DNA from: Varroa destructor
Lineage: Eukaryota; Arthropoda; Arachnida; Mesostigmata; Varroidae
NCBI RefSeq assembly: GCF_002443255.2
Contig: NW_019211458.1
Location: 28,672,485 to 28,736,484 of the forward strand
Length of the DNA: 64,000 bases
Reading direction: 5' to 3'
Every line of letters begins with the position of its first letter. The first letter of the stretch is position 1. Of this stretch, positions 48,444 through 61,080 are shown piece by piece. The position numbers were made by a program, and so were the translations under genes. The notes beneath the pieces are model-generated. The model worked only from the letters and a program-made list of their open reading frames with translations. It searched no databases and was not told the origin of the DNA.

Positions 48444-48467
48444 TTGTATATGTGTACACATATACAA
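48444..48467. repeat. Perfect 24-bp palindrome
   Basis: TTGTATATGTGT is followed directly by its reverse complement ACACATATACAA. A spacerless palindrome of this size can be a dimer-binding site or a simple TG/AT repeat product. Confidence 0.8.
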
Positions 48468-51400
48468 TTTGTATGCGAGTGTAGGTGGGTCTCGATGCGT
48501 CGAACGTAGCCGTCCCGTCAGTGTGTCGATACGGTGCTTACAATTCATATTAGTATGCGCTCTTGTTTCATTGTTTTTCTCGTCGAAGTTTGCCGTTGTC
48601 TTCTTGATCAATTTCTTTCTGATTCTCTTTCGTATTCTAGTCATTGTTCTCTTGGCATCGATAGACGCACCGAATTTGATGGTCGTTTGGTGGCATCACA
48701 TCGCAGATCGCTCTTGATTGTTTGGGCAACAGTTGGGATAATGGTGGCAAATCCGCGTGACGTCGAAACAAACACGTAGGGTTCGTGTATCGAAAAACAG
48801 TAGGAAACATTGGTTATCTTGAATTAGAGATGAAGGCTGTTTCATGCTGATGTGCTCACACATACGAATATTCATACTCTATATTCAATTCCTCTCCCTA
48901 TACCAGCAACACTGTTAAGTTATGAAGTTATTGTTCTTACTGCTTTTATTATTAATATTGTTACTGGACAGTAAAACTCGGAAGTCACTACAAATATGTT
49001 TTCTACGGAAAATTTCAATTATTCTATCGTTTCCGAACTAGATTTCAACCTTAGGTTGAGTAATCTTTATTTGACGGAGGAGCTGAAGTGGGTCGCGTAA
49101 TTTTTTGGCATTTAGATCTAATTATTTAATGCTGAGCTTTCGAAGATTTGCTTAGTGCCATTTTATTTACAAAACATTGTGCGCGTATTGCCTGCGGGCA
49201 ACGGGTTAGCAGTGAAGACCTTTCACTTACATTTACCATACATTTGCCATACACTTACATTTACATACGTTTGTCTACTGGTCACTTTTAATGAGGTATT
49301 TTAATTATTTGTCTCGGGCCACACCACGCATATGCAAAGCCTTATTCAGAGAGATGTTAGTTTCATATAAATCATCCTGGGGGGTGGGTGGGGTATCTGC
49401 CTGTCGAAGCATTTACGTTGGATAGGCATTCACGTACCCAGCATTAAAAACACTGATGTTCATTGAATATCACATGTAAATGTTATATATGAGGCTGTGC
49501 TCAAAGCCAGTTTTCTCGTTTAGCATAAAATGTTATTCATCTGTGTATGCTGCAACATCCTTTCGATAGTATCTTTTCCGTGCCTGATAGTCCTAGTTAG
49601 GTTTGTCCATTTACTTAATGCCCCATGGCAAGGTCAGTTTAGTTATCCATCTGATTATACTTTTATACAATGGTCTCTTTCGTCTCTTCATATATGCACC
49701 TAATAAACGTAGTTTTCATTGAGCTTGCGGAGTAATCTGTTAAAAGACAATCGCCCAATTATATTATTATAAATATATACTACATGGCAAGTGTGACTAA
49801 GCAAGGGAACATGATGCAATACACGATCAAATGGCTGCATTTTAGCTGGGCTCATTCTACCGTAATTATATAATGCGACTTAGAAGTGTTTCAGGTTTTA
49901 GGTCTGCAACGTAAGCCATCGAGCATCAGAGCCAAAACGAACTGTGTGTACATACAGTTTCAAATCCGAGTAACCTCACGTATCTCTAAGGTTAGTACGT
50001 AGACACCTTGTCACTGCAGCGCATCACGGATCCACATAATAGAACGACGAGGTCGCCGTTACTCATCCCGTTAGCTGCTGCTGTATCTTCTTTGCTTACT
50101 TCAACTACTGCTCTGTTATCCTCACTACAGCTTCTGTCATAATAATGATCGCTATCACGTTGTGGTATCGTAGTCCCTCGCCGCCGGTCGCCGGTCCCTC
50201 GTCGGCGCCGACGCAAGACGCGCCGATATCGTTGTTGCTGCGGCAGCTGTTGCAGATGCCATTCGCGTCACTATCCTCGCAAGTGCTTCCTCTTGGTACA
50301 TATACGTATCTACTTCGTTTGTATATTTATGCTGTGCAGAGGGATACGACAGTACGCCGACCACCCTGCTGTTGCCCCACTACAGTCGAAGCTGCCTCAA
50401 TCCGGCTGTAATAGAGACAAAGCTGCCCATGGAGGTGTCCGGTCGAGGCGGCGGCCTTGTGTCCGCGAGATCCGTTGCGGGCAGAGAACTATAGCGAACA
50501 CCAGCAATACGAGTTCAGTAGCTTTGTGCACATACATCTTTGGCGTGCCGGGGGCGGGGGGGTGTAGGCAAGCACAACTACTTCCGAAGGCTAAACAGTC
50601 AAGGATAGACAGACAACCGTTATTCCAATGTAATTATCTGTTAATAGAGCAAGCCTTAAATAACCTGTTACCCCTCAGCTCAACGTACCCTTAGGCATTG
50701 TTCAGACGATTACCGCCTTCCAGGATGAAACGGTATGCCTAGGTCCGGACTCCAACCTGAATGCGCATGTGCCCCTAAACTTAGAAGACAATCACGAAAA
50801 CATGGATACTACTATACAAACAGGTTAGATTTATTTTTCGACTTTCTAATCATAGTACGATTGTCTATCAACAGTCTATTCAATAATACGTTCGGTCGTT
50901 TGCTCGATACTGTAACATTGCTATCGAAGAGAGTTGAGATCGGAACACTGAAGTCCTATATCTGTTTGGCTGTTACGTGCCAATAGCCTAACGTGACCAC
51001 GTTATCGCAGGATATAGCCGATCTCCATTATTGGGCATGCGTCTGTACCGAGGTTGACTACAGCAAAACGAAGTTATCCAATTCTCACGCCAGGAAGTTT
51101 TTGGCAACGTCAACTCATTGTTTGGAGAAAAGTCAACGATTAACAGGAGAAAGTTATATGCGGCTGGAGATATTTATATCGCGAATATAGATAGAAATCG
51201 CTAACTTGAACTTACGCGATAATAAGCTAGCGTACAATCTCTTCAAGTTGAAATAAGTTTCGAATATATAATCAACTTTTCCCATTGCCTCAACGCAACG
51301 GTGTACTGCATCGGCAGTGAGTATGCAGTTGCAGAGGAAGCAGATGCCGATGCAGCACAATCGACAATCCACGATAGATGAAATAAAGACAATACGAACC

Positions 51401-53601
51401 ATAGAATTAACGGACGTCTTCGAAAAATGCAGACCTAAGTATCACTCTATCTCGATAAGCCCTTTAGAGGAGTATGCGGGTATGGCCAAAATAGATGCAC
51501 CCTATAAGCGATAAAAGTCAGCAAGTATTCTTGTCTTGAAGCTCACCTGGTAGCGTTCGATCCTCAATTCTCATAAAAAAGAAGCAGCAGATCGTCATAG
51601 AATTTTTTCTAATAAAAAGATGTCTACCACCAACATGATAATCAACCGCAGATACGATAGCTGGCCAGGCGAGAGTTCAACAAGCCCTCACAGGATAACG
51701 TGAATCTGCTTATCTGTGCTATCAAGGAAGCCTTGACACAGTCGTGTAGGGAAATCCTGAAACAAGCCTGTGATAGCTTTAGAGCCCCAATTAAAGGTAT
51801 GATCAAAATAAATGAGGTTATATCGAGTAGGCACAACTGTCAGGACGGACAGCTTTGGCAGATGCAAACGTGTTAAAATATTTGCTTTGAAAGTGGCGTA
51901 ATCTAAGAAAAAATTCGGTTACACCGTTTTCAGAAAGGTGAAATGTTAACAGTTCTCTATATAACACAGTATAGCAGAATTTGTACCACATTTTCTGGGA
52001 GCTTCCCGTTTCCTCAGCAAATTACTACGATGTTCCATTTTTGGGGCTGTGTGGTGTGCCGATAACTTAAGTGACGTTTATTACAGATGCAGTCGAAAAC
52101 GGTAATCTTTTCGATAAGCAGCGGTGCTGTCATGTGTCAAAAGACGGCTTTTTTCAGTACTATTTGATACTGTTGCAAGATATCGTATACAGTATTGTCA
52201 TACAATTCAACTTTCGAGGGAGCCCGCACGTAGAGTTTCTTTGTCCGGAAAAAACAAAGTCTTAAGAGTATCAATTTTTTTTTATAAGGATTTTATCAGG
52301 TAATAATAATGTCTCATAGATAGCTACGAAATATCAATGTTCTGTAATTTAGTTTACATATATATTATAATTTCTTACGTACATGATTTATTCTTCTATT
52401 TATAATTAATAACGCAATACACAGTAACAGAAAAAAAGCCCGATGTACTGGTGGCAGATTTTAACCCCACAGAAAAAAATACTGCCAATGACTAAATTAA
52501 ATCATTCAGAGAATATATAAATTAATCATAAGTGATAGTTTACTTCATATTTAAGGTTGACCGTGGTCACCCGGCTATAAAGTAAGTAATCACTGGAAAA
52601 TATTGTGAAGTTTTTGTATATTGCCTGATCTAGACGTAACCCACCATTTTCATAGTATTTAGATGATACAGCCAACACAATGAATTTAATATATAATAAC
52701 TCAGGATTAAGCTCAAGCGTGCTAAATGGTTGAACACAAATGACATTGCGCTTGGTGCACGCCAATAGAGTACTCATACGTCAACATGATGACGACAACG
52801 ACCTGTTCCTTCTTCACCAATACGTTGCCTGTTTCTTTCATCCTTTTTGATCTGAAACTTCATGGTTCAATCCATTACCGCTAACCCTGATGATTTTTCC
52901 GCTAATTATATGCCAGAAAAAAGTATGTATGGAAGAACCTGCGCGGTTAGATCATGCATGTAATTAGCAAGGCTAAGTTATAAAGGGTGGGTTGAAGTTT
53001 CAGTTTCCTTCGATCCCTCAGAAAGGTCATCCCGGCATACGTCCATTTTCACCGAGGTGCGTAAGCTTTCATTGAGTAATAGCAGTATGCATTGATTCTC
53101 AGGTGACCTGCCAGGCACTTCTCCTCAAGCCTTGCTAGGCTACAGATGCATATGTAGGTATCCGACTAGAAAAGGTTCGACCTTAATGGCAGCAATGGTA
53201 GATTTGTCGTTGTACTATTTTCCTTATGCTGCTACGCTTGCAGGTAGCATTACTGTTGATGTTGGGCGCTTAGCGGATGCCTATGAATGCAAACGAATTT
53301 ATGTTTGTTTGGCTCAGCGTTCTTCTTTAGCTGTCTGTGTCAATGAGGGAACGTTGATCGAGTCTCTCCGTGTTCAGTATGAATATGACAATATACGAGA
53401 GAAGCACATTGGGTCCTAAAGGGAATGGGCTGGACGAACTTGCAATAAGAAGCAGGCTGGTCACGGTTAAGGGGAAAATAATATTTTTTCGCAGTCTTAT
53501 CGCACGGGGCAACTTCTATGCTCTACCGTACTAAAAAAACTGAACATTAGAAATAGAAACTTAGAATGAACAGAGCAAAGCAGGTCTTTAGTCGAATATA
53601 G

Positions 53602-53602
<1 letters not shown>

Positions 53603-53644
<42 letters not shown>
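53603..53644. repeat. (AT)n microsatellite
   Basis: About 21 AT units, followed by interrupted TATA sequence. Confidence 0.92.
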
Positions 53645-53648
<4 letters not shown>

Positions 53649-53789
53649 TATAGGTATATAGTTATGGAAACATTCCCAAAAAAAGGATTTCATTCACGTT
53701 CTAGCTTCCTCGATAAATCGTGCTTGTCCTTACTATACATAACCTGATTTCTGTTATATATTTTAGATGTTATCGTATACACTGACAAG

Positions 53790-54317
53790 TCATTTTAATC
53801 TCAGGCCGTGCCTGTCATTTTTGGCCTCGCAAAAGTTGACCTTTCTCAAACCCGTGTTTATTTCCACTGGGTACACAGCATCGAATCTTGCTCGCCGCAC
53901 AAGTATTTCGTATGCTGATGTAACGAATGTCGAATAATCTGAAACAACTCGTCTCACGTTCAAAATCTCCGTTTCGACGAAGACCAAACAACGAAACTTG
54001 TCTGTGCAGCTGAACATCCTCCATTGCGTCGGATTGCTCCACACCATAAGGCCTAACATTACAAAACGCTCGAGAATTTTCCCCGTAGTAGAAGGACGAA
54101 AAACAAGGTGATGGTTTACTCGCGTAAACTCGTCGATCATAGCAGCATAGTCTAAAGGTAGTAGATTTTGCGAGGGCGGGTGTAAATCGAAGTGGGAGAA
54201 CTGTTCCGGGTATTTGAGTAGCCCCCGGCAGGTTGCAGGGAGCTCCTTGACCCCTCGTTTCTTGCCGGTAGAATTGCTATAGCATAATGCGTAAAAATAG
54301 AGGCGGGAAGTGGGACT
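53790..54317 (-). CDS. Unrecognised minus-strand open frame (hypothetical)
   Basis: A frame of 175 sense codons is open from just after a TGA (54318-54320) to TGA at 53790-53792. The first ATG is at 54138-54140, giving 116 residues. Composition is balanced and not low-complexity, with stretches such as LLKYPEQFSHFDLHPP and MVWSNPTQWRMFSCTDKF. On the minus strand the AG just inside the open end (CGTACTGAAG) could be a splice acceptor. No domain, signal peptide or family is recognised. A frame this long is expected about once by chance in 64 kb read six ways, so it may be nothing. Confidence 0.15.
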   Translation of the reverse strand, partial: SPTSRLYFYALCYSNSTGKKRGVKELPATCRGLLKYPEQFSHFDLHPPSQNLLPLDYAAMIDEFTRVNHHLVFRPSTTGKILERFVMLGLMVWSNPTQWRMFSCTDKFRCLVFVETEILNVRRVVSDYSTFVTSAYEILVRRARFDAVYPVEINTGLRKVNFCEAKNDRHGLRLK

Positions 54318-54320
54318 TCA

Positions 54321-55880
54321 GTACGGCAGAGTCTAACCTGCTGCACGAGGAAGGCAATGAGAAAGAAAAAGCAACTGTCTCACGGGTCGCAATCAGTATT
54401 CAGTGAGGGTGACCGGCGAGGCGACAAGCTGAAAGTCACTGGCCCGGTTAGAATCGAGCCTGATCTCTAGTCCTTGCCAATGTGCTTACGACTATGTGTA
54501 TGCAGTACTCGCACGTTTACGCCTCTGCTGGCACGGCAACAGCACTTGGTCGAGCTGGAGCGGTAGCAGCATGAAACAGTCCGGGCCTATGGGAAGACAA
54601 AACAACGAGGACGGGCGAACCAGCAGGAAGCCAGGGGCGGCATACATAGCAAAGAGGATGGAGGCAGCGACACCGAACCCCAGCCGGTTACGCGGAACCC
54701 GCCAGGGAAGTCATGCTGGTGATGACGGTTGTGGGGTAGCTGACATTGTAGAATTCGTATGACCCCGACCTTTTCTTTTTCGCGCATTGCTGCGTGAGTT
54801 TCGACGCGGAAACGGAGCCAGGAAAGGAAGCAAAAGCTTTAGCTCTGTGAGAGGTCATGTGGACAGCGACAACATGGGCTGCCAGTAGTACAGGTGGTAA
54901 GTAAAGTGGGAAAATACTCATTGAGACTATATTGGGAATTAGTTAGGACGGATCGAAAGGGTTTCTAGCTTAGATTACTTAGATGATAGAGGGAAATTGT
55001 CAAGGCTGAGCGGCTGCTAGCAGTCGCTACGGGACAGCTCTATGGGTTCACTGGGCAAGGCGTCTAAATGTACGTGTTGGTGCTTAAGTTTGTGTACGTT
55101 TGTGTTTATTTCAACGATAACCGGTTAACAGAGTGGAACAAAATTAAACGAGCGAACCCATAGAAGTCCACAAACAGATTCTTGCAATATGATTGTGCGG
55201 TTTTAATACTGGGATAAACGCTATAACGTACTGTAGAGTTGTATGATTATGATTATAATAACATAATAACGCAAATAGATAAATTTGTGTTTCTTGCGAA
55301 TACTATACCACTTATTTAAGTTCGTTCAGCTAATACGATTTATCTATACCTCTTAGCACTTTTCAGTAATCGTGATGGTCCTTTATGAGGTCTTTCCGCC
55401 AGACACACGTATCCGCGTCTTTGTCTCACACTGTCGTCTTAGAAGGTGAATTTTCAAACCTGAGTTTAAAATTTGAGACTTCTTTCGAAATCTAGCCGTC
55501 CAGGGTTTCAGTTATATTTCGCCCCGTCTTAAGCTTACTCTGGAACTAGCGATAGTGAGGATACGCTAGTCCCGCTCCGTTTATCGGTTGTTACAGTCTT
55601 CAAGAATCTTAATCGCTGTCATTCCTACACATTTTTTCTTTCATCAACCATCAAAACTGGCTTCGTCTCCCTTTATCCAGCCTCGAATTGTTCCCTTAAG
55701 TTGTTGGTGGTTTTTGAAAATTCTGTGCTCCGGTCTCGGTTGCAGCCCGTCCTCGAAAGCCCCATCCGTGAACTGTGCACATTTCCAGAGTGGTGGGCGA
55801 CCAGGCCGCCAGAAAAGCAGCCGCGTCACCACGCAGCCAACTACCGTGCTGGTCAGTACTGGAAAGTAGAGACCTAGTAA
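54321..55880. other. Non-coding DNA between orphan frame and GC-rich island
   Basis: No gene or repeat is recognised. GC-richer text at about 54.4-54.8 kb gives only short unsupported frames. Confidence 0.4.
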
Positions 55881-56722
55881 AGCTTTCTTCTCGGCTCTCC
55901 TGATTGCGTCTTAGCAACCACCCAGACAGCTAGGAATCTACGCGGAGCCGTGAAGGGGCGGGAATTCCGACCATCCGCAGCCTGCGAGGCAGGGTATGAG
56001 GAGTAGGACCTCTGGCTAGTTGGATTGGGGCCTAGCTGCTCTCTGCCCTTCTGCTTACTCTGCTAGGTTTCCCTGTCTCTAAGTCTCCTAGTTGGCTACT
56101 CTGTTCTGTCAGTTAGAACGCAGTTGGAGCAAAAAGGGACAGTGGGGCAATCCAAGGAAAGCAACGGACAATACAGCTGAACAGTGAGGGCACTAAGCTG
56201 GGTAGTGGCCGCCCGGGCAGCAGCAGAAACAGAGCGACAGACAGCGGTCGTTCCCAAGTTGCAGCGACCCCAGCAAGTGACTGTCGGCGGAGTCCGTTTG
56301 TTGGTTAGAGTCGGCAGTGTTGCTCGTTTATCCATCCGGTTCTTCTAGCTGCCCGGCTGTTCGGCTAGGAGCAACCAAGCAGGCCAAGAGCCACCGTAGC
56401 AAGGCAATCCCAGCTGGCCAGACAAGAAGACGAGACCGGACGTGCCGGGCTGGGCCTCCTTCCTTCCTGCCTTCGATCGAACAACGAACGGTGATGGCGG
56501 TTGTGGTAGTAGCTAGGAGGGGGCGGGCCCAGAGCTTATCGTCAGCGGCTGCCATTCTTGGGCAAACACTCGCTCTCATTCCTCCTCTCCCCCGATCTCC
56601 TCGGCTGACTAACCTGTCCAACGAAACCCCTTAGCGCCTAGCGAGTACAGAGCTACTCGGAGGCAGGCGGACGACTATCGGCCCTCTCCCTTATTCCCTT
56701 AGAAGCTCCCCCTTCCGCCATC

Positions 56723-56736
56723 GTTGCCATGGAAAC
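56723..56736. promoter_or_regulatory. RFX X-box motif
   Basis: GTTGCCATGGAAAC fits the X-box consensus RYYNYYATRRNRAC at every position. X-boxes bind RFX/DAF-19 factors, typically upstream of ciliary genes. One 14-mer in 64 kb can arise by chance, but it lies in the GC-rich island. Confidence 0.4.
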
Positions 56737-56938
56737 CCAGTCAGGGAGGGTGCTCTCGGGGCCGCCGCTCTCCGCATTACTTCGCTCTGTAGTCAGTAAC
56801 AGTCGAACCTTACTAATTCAAGCAGAGCGGACTAAGGCAAAGGGGCTGGATATAGAGCCAGAGCCTCGAACCCCAAAGCGCTCTGTCCTGCACTGGGGTA
56901 ACCGGGTGGCCGCGCACCCGAAGCCAGGCGACGACTGA
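56729..56938 (+). CDS. Small hypothetical ORF in GC-rich island
   Basis: A 69-codon frame whose ATG lies in a strong Kozak setting (GCCATGG). It starts METQSGRVLSGPPL and is rich in Arg, Pro and Ser, with no known domain. It ends at TGA just before the first copy of the 92-bp duplication. The Kozak match overlaps the X-box, so it may be coincidental. Probably not a real protein. Confidence 0.12.
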   Translation: METQSGRVLSGPPLSALLRSVVSNSRTLLIQAERTKAKGLDIEPEPRTPKRSVLHWGNRVAAHPKPGDD

Positions 56939-56945
56939 GTGCCTG

Positions 56946-57037
56946 CATCTTATCCGATTGCTGTCTTCTTACCGGGTGCCCTAGCCAGAACTGACATCGT
57001 AAGCTGTACAAACAACCTTTACCAAGGGCCTGTCTTA
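56946..57037 (+). repeat. 92-bp exact direct repeat, copy 1
   Basis: Identical over all 92 bases to 57919-58010; similarity stops sharply at both ends. It lies at the edge of the GC-rich island. It contains a pyrimidine tract ending CCCTAG and, 14 bases later, GTAAGC, an arrangement resembling splice acceptor plus donor. Confidence 0.92.
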
Positions 57038-57918
57038 AACCCCTCAAGGGCCTTCTATACGATGCACTGCTGGTCTGTCTTCCATCATCAACCCACTTCT
57101 AGAGGAAAGGAGAAACGACAAGCTGGGCTGGAACATTGTACCTTTAGTCCGATGGAAGCCGTCATAACAACGTCAGGCTCCGGAAACAACGGTGTGCGTC
57201 ATTCGATTCGATCTGAGGTCATGAATATATGTTCCAATACGACGAAAGACACCTTTGTCCAACATGGAGGGGAAGTCTGCGAAAAAAGATGAGAAAAGAT
57301 GGCTGGACGCGGAGAGGCTAGAGAGGCAGCGAAAATGTTGATTCAAAAATGCCACTGAATTATATCAAAGCAGCTCGCAGACCCGGGGAAAATAGCAGAC
57401 GGACTTGTGCAAAGTTTGAACATAGATACTTAACGGTGGTAGCAGCAGTAGCGACAAAACGGCTTTTAAAAAGCTTCTCGATAAAATCTGGATGTCTAGG
57501 CAGCTCTGAGAATAATCCCGCCGACACGAATCAGTTTATCATTATTAATCAGCCCGATGAGTCTGTTCCGCCCGCTTATGTTCGATTACTTCGAACCTAA
57601 AGACACAGATATCAGAACAAATTTAACACGCTGAATGCCACTCTCGATAACGAAGCTGGTTATGCCCTTTACATATGACTAAAATGGCACGTAAAATATA
57701 CAGTGAGTAGGGCTTTGCTAATACTGACATACACGCAGCCTGTATAAATTTACGTACACCTTAGAGGATTAGGCATCAAGAACTCGAGAGTTATGTTACA
57801 GACGTCTTATCGGGATGATTTGCTATGCTTAGTATATATATATTGCTATGTGTAGCAATATTGTACCTTTGATTGTGAAGAATGTTGGAAACTTTTAAAT
57901 TAGGATAGGCGATACGGT

Positions 57919-58010
57919 CATCTTATCCGATTGCTGTCTTCTTACCGGGTGCCCTAGCCAGAACTGACATCGTAAGCTGTACAAACAACCTTTACCAAGG
58001 GCCTGTCTTA
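57919..58010 (+). repeat. 92-bp exact direct repeat, copy 2
   Basis: Exact copy of 56946-57037 in the same orientation, 973 bp downstream and inside AT-rich DNA unlike its own composition. This copy therefore looks like the inserted one. Identity implies a recent duplication, gene conversion or an assembly artefact. Confidence 0.92.
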
Positions 58011-61000
58011 TGCTGCAATCTATTTATTAATACCGTATTACTTAGACAGAAACTACTACGAATGAAGGTAAGGCTTATATAGTATATTCAGAAAGACATA
58101 GATTTTATTAATTTTACTTGCAATTATCTCAGTATGCTGACTGCATTAACTAATTGAGATGAGTCACTTATTCTATCTCTGCAATATTCTGTTTTTCAGA
58201 TGGGCTCAGTTGACCTAACATTTACGAGATCTTAGTGTGCGTATACGATGCAACGCGCAGGACAAATAGGTTTTGAACTTGAAATGACGATTAACAGGCT
58301 CGTAAGATATGAACTCGAGTAAGTATTTTCTGGTAACGACACAAAATGGGAATAATTAGAAAATAAAGTTATATTGAGACACTACGGTCAAGTAATTCTG
58401 TTCATCCTTGTGCGAAAACATTGTGCGTGGCTTTTGATACCTTTGAACTTCGACTTCAACTTGAAATCCACTTCTTGCAACTTTTCATTTTCTACCCGTG
58501 CCTGTGCCTTATCTACGTATGGCTTGTCGGTTATTACTGCGGCCAGCTTACTTCATGTACCTCATTATGAGTACAGTGATCTCCCCGTTTAACAAGTAAG
58601 GTAACAAATTTCTATTGCGCATGCATAGCATCGATAGGCCTCTATCGTTTTTCTTTCGCGAAGTAAATCAGCATCAGCTAGGTCTGACAACGCATCGGAT
58701 GAACTGGCCAGATCTCTCTAAATCAGGTCGATGTTTAGTCATCCTGAGCAGACTATGCACTCCAGCGTCTTCAAGCATTCGCCAACAGGCGGACTGAACG
58801 TCTGTCCACGTCGTTATAGTCATCATCTGGACTGTTGCTTGTATCTCTACCTGAACTCTCCTGCACACTTTGCACCGTATACGGTTTTCACCCATATCTC
58901 TCTATTTTTCCCCTTCTGTCATTATTCTTTCTGGCGACTTTCCATAGAAATGGCAGGCAGCCTGTTATGCTGTACCCGTTGCCGCCCGTGTGCCTCTATT
59001 CCAGTCATAAGAATATTTGAAGTTCTATGTTTTTCTCTCTCCGCGACTTTAGCTCTGTTTGTGTTTGTTCTATCAGTTCAACCACCGCCGCTTCGTATGC
59101 CGTCTGAGCGGATTGTATGTGCCAGTCGGAGCAGACAGACTCGTCTGCTCTTCCTTTGTCACCTTCGTCATACCCTTCGGCCCATAACGACATCGTCGTG
59201 GCCTGTTGTCTCAGCGCGAGCTATTGCGACAACCACACTATAGCCTTCTTAGCATTTCGTCAACCACTGCGCCATTTCTCGACTCGATACCCTCCCTCAC
59301 TCTTTAATTTCTACCGAATGCTTTTCTTTCAGGCAGCATGCTATTGCCGACAAGCGCACCCCATCGACGACGATCGCATTGATGGCCGATTCGACAATCT
59401 GGTTGAATCAGCGAAGTGCTGATAAAGTTGGTCTATGGCGAAATTGCCGCAATCACCGTGGCCGTCGACGGAGTCACTGTGTTCGTGACACTACTGAGGT
59501 TAATCTTAACGCTAGCTGCAGGCAACTCTGCCGCCATAGGTCTATTCCTGACTAACTCTGATGGCCGATTCGGTCTCTAAACCCTCGACACTCTCCTGTA
59601 TCTTACCCTCTCTAAAGTGTATGGTTTCGAAAACTCTACGACACGTTAGCTCGCATTAACAACCAAGACGCGTTGACGACAGAGAAGTCATAACTACTCC
59701 AATCTACTGACAGGAAACAGCCGCCATTGGCTAGAAGCGTCATTCCTCCGTCACTTCTAGTCGACGCTGGTGGCCGCCAAACCTCGCTTGAACTACGCTA
59801 CCGCGGCGATCTGCGCGCCGGTGACTCTCTCGGCTGGCGACGCTGCTGTAGGAGCTTCTACGGTTGCTCTCCGCACAGACCATGCTTTGTAGGGCTCTGA
59901 GGGAGAGCAGATGTCGACGAGTCAATATTTGCCCATACCCGCCCGTGATGTCCCAGTCGACGCAGTAATCGCTATAGAGTTGAAGCCGTCAAGCTCTTTG
60001 CTGCGTTCAAGCTAGAGAGCAAGCGCGATGCCATATATATATTCAGTAGGACAGCAGTGGCCTCAGCCAAGCACAGGGAGTACACGCCCGGCAGGTAAGC
60101 AGCTTGGATTGATGCGTTGATAGGACAGCTAGCGGCTTACCACCACAGTTGATTCTGCTGTCGCCATAACGCCCTTCCTATCAAGGATAATGCGCAAGGA
60201 AGAGCTGAGACAAGGAGAGACACAGATTCTCACCATTCGCTACACACACTTCACATAAACGCATATATATATACACACACACCTTCGTAAATCTACCAGA
60301 CCTGATTTTCTGAATCCTCGAAATGTGATTCACTTGAGCGCTTCTCCAAAATGATCTATAACGTAAAATTTCATCACTTACCAACGTACTGGAAAGGAGA
60401 GCTGTTGCTTTACAGTAGACAACGCTCGGAGATTTTGGTCATTATCTATTGACAACTGCCTTGCCCCAATAAGAGCTATTTACGATTTACAGCGGCCTGA
60501 GGAGCAGCTTCGAGAGCTGCTGCGGTAACTACAGTCACAAGTTCATTAGACAGATTTAGCTAACTTTGGTGGGGAAAGTGGAGATGCAGTTACACGGCGT
60601 AATTCGCTTTTTCGAAAAGCTGCGCCTTTTTAGCGCATTGTGGCCCACCAGCGACGGTACGATCGCTGTGCAGGCTTAGCCTTAGGCCATCCAACGGCTA
60701 ACGTTAGTGCTGCGTCATCGTGCTGGGCTTCGTGCCCAATTCGAAATTTTTGAGAAGAATCATGGACACTTCTTAATGGGTCAGACGCGTGTGATGTTGC
60801 TATTTTGCGACAGCTAACGTGTGGTTTACAATGTAGCAAAAATCCTGGCTTACCTAGCCTGTGAAAATAATTTTCATGTTACCTAAAGCATAGTGCTTCT
60901 TAGGTTGCGCTTCTTGGGTTCTGTTCAACCTAGGCGAAGATGTTTTTTAAATCCTTACAAAGTGCTTAATTTTTGACGATTTCCACGAGTGAATAGGGTT

Positions 61001-61040
61001 TCTCTATCACTAAGATAATCAATTATCGTTGTTCAAAGCA
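58011..61040. other. Non-coding DNA with GC-richer island (about 58.7-60.1 kb)
   Basis: No gene is recognised. The ATG frame at 58731-59243 (170 codons) is Cys/Ser/Leu-rich with no similarity and typical of a chance frame. No RNA gene was seen. Confidence 0.4.
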
Positions 61041-61075
61041 CTTGAGTAGATGACTGATAAGATCATCTACTCAAG
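61041..61075. repeat. Perfect 13-bp inverted repeat next to (CT)n
   Basis: CTTGAGTAGATGA (61041-61053) and its reverse complement (61063-61075) are separated by 9 nt, immediately before a long CT run. Confidence 0.8.

Positions 61076-61080
<5 letters not shown>

Larger units (their letters stand above)
44161..53602. other. Gene-poor DNA, segment C
   Basis: No gene is recognised. GC-richer islands lie at about 45.3-46.2 and 50.0-50.6 kb; their frames are hydrophobic or low-complexity and lack convincing starts. A 24-bp palindrome and an (AAC)n run are listed separately. Confidence 0.5.
55881..57300. promoter_or_regulatory. GC-rich promoter-like island
   Basis: About 1.4 kb, clearly richer in G+C than its surroundings. 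It contains GC-box-like GGGGGCGGGCCC near 56518, an RFX X-box at 56723, an overlapping YY1/Pho-type GCCAT, and a Kozak-type ATG at 56729. It looks like a promoter or first-exon region, perhaps for a gene or long RNA outside recognisable coding sequence. No downstream exon was identified, so promoter function is inference. Confidence 0.3.

Noticed and set aside
58731..59243. 170-codon ATG frame
   Set aside because: Cys/Ser/Leu-rich, no domain, overlapping open frames on both strands.
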